From: CAYZXK01 sp964482395
Lineage (GTDB): Bacteria; Planctomycetota; Phycisphaerae; UBA1845; Fen-1342
DNA length: 27,127 nucleotides
NCBI GenBank assembly: GCA_964482395.1
Contig: CAYZXK010000142.1
Span: forward strand, 1 to 27,127
Direction of reading: 5' to 3'
The notes below the pieces were generated by a model. That model was not told the DNA's origin. It was given only the letters and a program-made list of their open reading frames with translations, and did no database searches. The translations under genes and the position numbers were made by a program. Position 1 is the first letter of the stretch. Each line of letters begins with the position of its first letter. This document shows, piece after piece, positions 22,929 through 27,127 of this stretch.

Positions 22929-24236
22929 ATGCGGCCAAGCGCTGGCATGGTGCCGAATCTGCTGATGCGGGCGGCTTTGCTGGGGGCGGCGACCGCGGAG
23001 CTGGTGGCCCAACCGGCGGCCTCGCCCACGCCTGGGCAGCAGAAAGAAATGGAGCAAGTCGCTCTGGCCCGGGCCCGGACCGAGCTGCTGGAGCAGGCGG
23101 CCTCGCTTCCGGTTTTTGCCGGCCTCACCTTATCAAGCTGGCTGCGGCAGGACGCCGAGGTCGAACGGGCACTGCGATTGTGGGTCCGCACGCTGCCCCG
23201 ACAGGGGAAGTTTCGCTTCTACTCCTGCGACGCAGTATGCGAAGCCGATGTGCGACTGGAACCGGGCGAGCTGTGCGAGAAACTGGCGGCTCTGCTTGAG
23301 GATCACCCGACGGTCGGTCAGTCGCTGGGGATCGACGGGAGCAAGCTCAAGGCGGCGGCCGCCAACTGGCCGATCTTGTGGGCCACCGGTCGATGCGCTG
23401 CGGCCGCAGTCAGCGATACCCGACGGCCACCCGGCTGGCGTGACGTGACCAACGAGGGGCTGGAGCTGGCCCGGGCGGCCGCGATTGCCGACGCTTATCA
23501 GGTGCTGCTGAGCGAACTGGGTCAGTTGCCGCTGGCGCAGGGCCGCCACTTGCGGGATTTCCTGGATTCCAGCGCCCAGGTCCGGGAGGCGGTGCAAGCG
23601 GAATTGAGCCGGGCTGCCAAGGTGCGGGTCGAGTTCGCTCCGGATCAGGTGGCAGTGGGGGAAGTGCGAATCGAGATGCGGGACCTGTTGCGGATTTTGA
23701 CCCGCGTATGTCAGGAGCAGTATCGCGGCTCGGAGTTCGAGGCGGCGGATTTCCGGCAGATGGCTCTTTCAGTGCAGAAAACGGAGCTGATCGGGACCGG
23801 TCTGGGAGTGCCCCCGGTCCGGTCGCTGCTGCGCGGGCGATATCAGCCGGTGGAGTACGACCGGCCGGCCTGGACGCGGGAATGCCTGGTCGCCACCGGC
23901 CGGTATGAGCCGGTGGATGAGGAAGCGCCCGAGCCGGCCGCCCGGACGGAGGCGGCCCGCCTGGACGGGATCGACCAGCTATATCAGCGGATCAGTCGAC
24001 TGGAACTCGGAAACGGCATCACGGTGGCCGATTTCCTCAGCTACCACCAGGATCTGAAGGATGATGTGGTTTTGTTTTTGAGCGGAACCAGGGTAATCTC
24101 GCCGGCGACGGTGGATCCGGCCGGCGGAGTCGAGGTGAAGGTCGAGCTGCCGCTGGGCCGACTATGGGAGATCCTGCGGACCCGGATGAAACTGGAAGAG
24201 GTGGAGCCGCCGGCGAGCAGTCCGGCGCCGCAATGA
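22929..24236 (+). CDS. Second exported protein with three LPP20-like repeats
   Basis: This 435-residue paralog of the protein encoded at 21323 has a hydrophobic N-terminus (8-28, ending VAQ). Three degenerate LPP20-like units lie at about 46-122, 181-262 and 341-420. The middle one is clearest: RAAAIADAYQVLLSELGQL then GRHLRDFLDSSAQVREAV. The linker GTGLGVPPVRSLLRGRY corresponds to ATGYGIPPPQYLRRY of the first protein, which shows shared ancestry of the whole architecture. The first unit has gained two cysteines (SCDAVC, 99-104). ATG 22929 is chosen; a TTG at 22917 and ATG at 22947 are possible and no strong ribosome binding site settles it. The stop lies inside the ribosome binding region of the next gene. 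Confidence 0.75.
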   Translation: MRPSAGMVPNLLMRAALLGAATAELVAQPAASPTPGQQKEMEQVALARARTELLEQAASLPVFAGLTLSSWLRQDAEVERALRLWVRTLPRQGKFRFYSCDAVCEADVRLEPGELCEKLAALLEDHPTVGQSLGIDGSKLKAAAANWPILWATGRCAAAAVSDTRRPPGWRDVTNEGLELARAAAIADAYQVLLSELGQLPLAQGRHLRDFLDSSAQVREAVQAELSRAAKVRVEFAPDQVAVGEVRIEMRDLLRILTRVCQEQYRGSEFEAADFRQMALSVQKTELIGTGLGVPPVRSLLRGRYQPVEYDRPAWTRECLVATGRYEPVDEEAPEPAARTEAARLDGIDQLYQRISRLELGNGITVADFLSYHQDLKDDVVLFLSGTRVISPATVDPAGGVEVKVELPLGRLWEILRTRMKLEEVEPPASSPAPQ

Positions 24237-24249
24237 AGGAGGCTGGGAC

Positions 24250-25431
24250 ATGCGAGCGGTGATACTGACGGTCCTGCTGCTACTGCCCCCTCGGTTGCTG
24301 GGGCAGTCCGAGCCGCCGGCCGGGGAGCCTCAGTCGCAGGAGGCCAAGACCGTGAAGGTCACCGCCGAGGGGTACAATCGCGAGGATGCCCTCAAGCAAG
24401 CCCTGCGCAAAGCTCTTGAACAGGGGGCCGGGCTGCAAATTGCCGGCTACTCGCAGGTCGAAAACTTCGCTTTAGTCCGCGACACGATCTACAGTCGGGC
24501 GGCCGGGATCGTCCGCGAATACCGGATACTCCGGGAGGCGGAGGTCGCCGCCGGCGGCTGGCAGGTAACCATCGAGGCGACCGTGCGCCCCAGCGCGGTG
24601 GCCGAGACCTGGGGGGAGGTCCAGAATCTGCTCGACCAGATCGGCCGGCCGAAGATCATGGTCTGGATCGACGAGAAGATCGACGGACAAATCGAGGCGC
24701 AGTCGGTGGTGGAGAGCCGCATCGAGGAGATGTTCGTCAAAGCCGGGTTCGATCTGGTGGCGCGGGAGGCGGTTGAGGACCTTCGGCGGCGTGAAGCGGC
24801 CGAGGCGCAGGACGAGAAGAACGCGGCCAAGCTGGCCCGGCTGGCCAAGGAGGCCGGCGCCCACATCCTCATTCGCGGCTCAGCCAACGCCGATCGAGCC
24901 GGGATCGAAAACCTGTATGGCACGCCGGCCGCGTTCTACAACTGCGACGTACAGGCCAAGGTCTATTACACCGACACCGGCAAGCTGCTGGCCAGCGAGA
25001 GCATCCCCGTGACGCGGCGGGGCGCCCGCTCGCGACATGAATTCAGCCCGCAGGCTGCCCGGGCCGCGCTGGTCGCGGCCACCTTCCCGCACTCGGAGGA
25101 GCATCGTGAGCCGGCCTTGGCCATTCGGCTGTTCGAGGCGGTGATGGAACAGTGGTCGACCCAGATCACCGCCGCCGGCGACATCGAGCTGGAGGTCGAG
25201 AACCTGGACTTCAAGACCTTCGTGGCCCTCAAGAAAAGCCTGGCCGAACTGGAACGGATCCGGTCGGTGGATGCCGACTTCACGATGAACACCGGCAAGT
25301 TCCGGATCAAGGCCCAAGTTCAGGCTTCCACGCTAGCCGAGCTGCTGGCCAACAAGCCCTTCGACGCCTGGTTGGAAATTGTTGACCTCAAGCCCAACCG
25401 GATCCAGGCCAAGGCGGTCGCCAAGCCCTGA
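24250..25431 (+). CDS. Exported protein with FlgT-N-like domain
   Basis: This is a 393-residue exported protein with a short signal peptide (1-19, ending LLGQ). Residues 34-112 follow the FlgT N-terminal pattern: VKVTAEGYNREDALKQALRK, then ALEQGAGLQI, a region SQVENFALVRDTIYSRAAGIV and VTIEATV. Residues 135-260 form an alpha/beta domain starting PKIMVWIDEKIDGQ with SRIEEMFVKAGFDLVARE, similar in layout to the middle domain of FlgT and to CsgG/LpoB-like folds. The last third (310-380) has a D-I-E-L-E-V repeat-like beta pattern. AAGGAGG overlaps the preceding stop codon, a strong coupling signal. FlgT builds the outer H-ring of sodium-driven flagella, but no flagellar gene is nearby, so a different envelope role is quite possible. 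Confidence 0.75.
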   Translation: MRAVILTVLLLLPPRLLGQSEPPAGEPQSQEAKTVKVTAEGYNREDALKQALRKALEQGAGLQIAGYSQVENFALVRDTIYSRAAGIVREYRILREAEVAAGGWQVTIEATVRPSAVAETWGEVQNLLDQIGRPKIMVWIDEKIDGQIEAQSVVESRIEEMFVKAGFDLVAREAVEDLRRREAAEAQDEKNAAKLARLAKEAGAHILIRGSANADRAGIENLYGTPAAFYNCDVQAKVYYTDTGKLLASESIPVTRRGARSRHEFSPQAARAALVAATFPHSEEHREPALAIRLFEAVMEQWSTQITAAGDIELEVENLDFKTFVALKKSLAELERIRSVDADFTMNTGKFRIKAQVQASTLAELLANKPFDAWLEIVDLKPNRIQAKAVAKP

Positions 25432-25466
25432 GCAGGTTTTGAGCGAACCGGTCAGCGAGCAATGAC

Positions 25467-26657
25467 CTAGCGGCGGTTCACTTCGTCAATCGCGGCCTTT
25501 AGGGCGGGCAAACCCCGCTCGATGGTCCGGCGGTCCACGCAGAAGCTCAGCCGCATGTGCCCCGGGCGACCGAAACCACGGCCGGGGACCGCCAGTACGC
25601 GATGCCGCAACAGAAGGTCGACGAATGCCGCGTCATCGTCGATCGGGGTTTTGGGGAAAGCGTAGAAAGCCCCCTGCGGCATGACCAGCTCGTAACCATA
25701 CTCCCGCAGAGCGGTGCAGAGCAGGTCCCGGTTCTGCCGGTAGAAGCTGACATCGCAGAGGGCGTCGGCGCAGCGCGCGACCACCCGCTGCATGAAGGCC
25801 GGGGCGTTCACGTAGCCCAGGGTGCGGTTCAGCATGGTCATCGCCCCCAACAGTAAAGCGCGCTCCGGAACCCGCGGCGGCACCGCGATGTATCCCATCC
25901 GTTCGCCGGCAATGCTCAAGTCCTTGGAGTAGCTGGAAACGATCAGCGTCCGCGGATAGTGGTGAGCGATCGTCGGGCACCAATCCAGATCGAAGATGAT
26001 CCGCCGATATGGGTCGTCGCAGAGCACATAGATGGGGCGTTCCGGCTGGTCGTGCCGGTTCAGCAACTGGGCCAGGGCGGCGCACTTCTCGTCCGAGTAT
26101 ACGGCTCCGCTGGGATTGTTCGGGCTGTTCAGGATGATCGCCCGGGTGCGGTCCTTGATCGCCGCCGATATCGCATCCAGGTCGGGCTGAAAGTCGCGAT
26201 CGGTATGCACCATGACCATTCGGGCACCGGCCTGCTCGATGTAGAAGCGGTACTCGGGGAAAAACGGCGAGAGGGTGATGACTTCGTCGCCCGGATCGCA
26301 GATGGCGCGCAGGGCGACGTTCATTCCGCCGGCCGCACCGGTGGTCAGGATGACCGAATCCGGGTCCAGGCGGATCCGATACTCGCTGCTGATGAACCGG
26401 GCGACCGCGGCCCGGGTTTCGTCGAATCCGGCGTTCGGCATGTAGCGGTGCAAGGCGGCGCGGTGTTCGGCAGCGACCACTTCCAGGGCGTCAAAGAAGA
26501 CCGCCGGGGGCGGCGCGTTCGGGTTGCCCAGCGAGAAGTCGAACACGTGGTCGTCGCCCAGCTCGGCCTTCAGTCGCCGCCCCTTCTCGAACATCTCGCG
26601 GATGAAAGAGGCCGACCCCATGTCGGCGGCAACCTTCCTGGCAATCGGGCTTGACAT
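25467..26657 (-). CDS. Pyridoxal phosphate-dependent aminotransferase (class I/II)
   Basis: This is a 396-residue fold-type I aminotransferase of the aspartate aminotransferase-like group. Cofactor and substrate signatures are present in order: FSLGNPNAPPP (41-51), TTGAAGGMN (105-113), LNSPNNPSGA (176-185), CDDPYRRI (213-220) in place of the usual DExY, and the Schiff-base lysine in SSYSKDLSIAGERMGY (241-256, K245, R253). HMRLSFCVD supplies the carboxylate-binding arginine near the C-terminus. Length is standard. AGGAAG precedes the ATG. The amino donor and acceptor cannot be assigned. It converges on the FlgT-like gene with 35 bases between the stop codons and is probably unrelated to that cluster. 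Confidence 0.9.
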   Translation of the reverse strand: MSSPIARKVAADMGSASFIREMFEKGRRLKAELGDDHVFDFSLGNPNAPPPAVFFDALEVVAAEHRAALHRYMPNAGFDETRAAVARFISSEYRIRLDPDSVILTTGAAGGMNVALRAICDPGDEVITLSPFFPEYRFYIEQAGARMVMVHTDRDFQPDLDAISAAIKDRTRAIILNSPNNPSGAVYSDEKCAALAQLLNRHDQPERPIYVLCDDPYRRIIFDLDWCPTIAHHYPRTLIVSSYSKDLSIAGERMGYIAVPPRVPERALLLGAMTMLNRTLGYVNAPAFMQRVVARCADALCDVSFYRQNRDLLCTALREYGYELVMPQGAFYAFPKTPIDDDAAFVDLLLRHRVLAVPGRGFGRPGHMRLSFCVDRRTIERGLPALKAAIDEVNRR

Positions 26658-27083
26658 GAGCGCTTCCTGTACCGGCCTTGCGACGCGGTCCTAACCCTCG
26701 CGTCGCGCGCCTGATCTGAGTCAGCCTACCGGCTGGTCGGCCGAAGTGCCAGTCCGGCAGCCGCCCAGAGGCTGGGTTGCCGCATACGGACCGATTCGGG
26801 CCCGCAAGGTCGCCGTCGGCCGGGCAGCCGCCGGGCCGGCTGTGCACACACCGAATGATGGTCGGCAAAACTGCGGCCGGGTCACAGCGGGCAGGGCCGG
26901 CGGGGGCGGATCGCCAGGACCCACGCCCGGTGGCGCTCGGGGTTGTGGCCAGCGCCGCAGGCGTCGGCCGCCCGATAAGCGCAAAGCACAGGCCGCGTTT
27001 CGGAGTTGTAGACCGAAACGCGGCCTGATCGTCGTTGGACTATGCCGATCGGCGACCGGTTCGATCGCCGACCCGGGTCCCGA
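26658..27083. other. Intergenic region without a supported gene
   Basis: About 426 bases. The frames here encode Arg/Gly/Pro-rich sequence without motifs or ribosome binding sites. The only clear structure is the hairpin at 26989-27027. No promoter for the aminotransferase was recognised. Confidence 0.6.
26989..27027 (-). terminator. Perfect 15-bp hairpin downstream of the gene at the right edge
   Basis: CAGGCCGCGTTTCGG (26989-27003) pairs perfectly with CCGAAACGCGGCCTG (27013-27027) around a 9-base loop. It lies 56 bases beyond the stop codon at 27084 on the minus strand and is followed there by a T-containing stretch (TGCTTTGCGCTT). Termination of that gene is the simplest reading. Confidence 0.65.
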
Positions 27084-27127
27084 CTAGCGCCGCCGCAGCA
27101 GCAACAGGCCGCTCAGCAGCAGCAGAC
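27084..27127 (-). CDS. C-terminal end of a protein with PEP-CTERM-like sorting tail (partial)
   Basis: Only the last 13 codons and the stop are inside the window. They read LLLLSGLLLLRRR, a hydrophobic helix end followed by a cluster of arginines. This is the typical finish of PEP-CTERM or related exosortase substrates. The PEP motif itself would lie beyond the edge, so the class is inferred from the tail alone. The codons are dominated by CTG, and other frames give only low-complexity peptides. The hairpin just downstream and the exosortase-type CAAX protease relative at 20492 support a real gene end. Confidence 0.6.
   Translation of the reverse strand, partial: LLLLSGLLLLRRR

Noticed and set aside
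26746..27087. A 113-residue plus-strand frame at the right end
   Set aside because: Arg/Gly/Pro-rich, no motif or ribosome binding site, and it covers the hairpin and the end of the minus-strand sorting-tail gene.

Overview
The window is high-GC bacterial DNA and most likely comes from a Planctomycetota bacterium, probably of the Phycisphaerae type. This is inferred from several signatures seen together. Two secreted proteins end in paired dockerin-like calcium loops of the D-x-N-x-DG...GFGDIN-PFV kind. One protein carries tandem D-C-N-x-N-G-V-P-D-E-C-D repeats and another carries thrombospondin type 3 repeats. There is an exosortase-type CAAX protease relative, and an LLLL...RRR sorting tail is cut off by the right edge. 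Many proteins also have long Arg/Gly/Pro-rich tails. No tRNA, rRNA, CRISPR array or transposase was seen.

Layout. 164-3327 holds housekeeping genes: a YacL-type PIN/TRAM protein, an unknown conserved-looking protein, a KdsC-like phosphatase and an O6-alkylguanine-DNA methyltransferase. 9689 down to 3296 (minus strand) is a tightly coupled five-gene [NiFe] hydrogenase operon: a thioredoxin-fold/TSP3/nonaheme cytochrome fusion, a Tat-exported small subunit, a large subunit, a maturation protease, and a secreted CxxCH plus dockerin protein. 11705-9934 (minus) is panB coupled to a zinc-ribbon methyltransferase. 12052-18741 (plus) carries a REC-GGDEF-HD-GYP protein whose HD-GYP domain looks inactive, a putative lipoprotein, a HydE-like radical SAM enzyme behind a possible structured leader, tilS with an apparently leaderless promoter, and a GT-C glycosyltransferase.

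19082-20293 is a second secreted protein with the same Omp28-like thioredoxin module as the hydrogenase cytochrome, here attached to calcium-loop repeats and a dockerin pair, and preceded by a long leader. 20492-21238 (minus) is the CAAX protease relative. 21323-25431 (plus) is a four-gene envelope cluster: two paralogous exported proteins each built of three LPP20-like repeats, a tiny lipoprotein between them, and a FlgT-N-like protein. 25467-26657 (minus) is an aminotransferase. The right edge holds the last residues of a protein with a PEP-CTERM-like tail, with a strong hairpin downstream of it.

How they may work together (inference). The hydrogenase has a Tat signal and no membrane anchor, so electrons from H2 would be expected to pass in the periplasm or at the cell surface to the co-transcribed nonaheme cytochrome and perhaps to the small CxxCH/dockerin protein. 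The LPP20/FlgT-like cluster looks like an uncharacterised envelope assembly. These two regions are the best candidates for undescribed systems here. All assignments are by eye from motifs; no database search was run.
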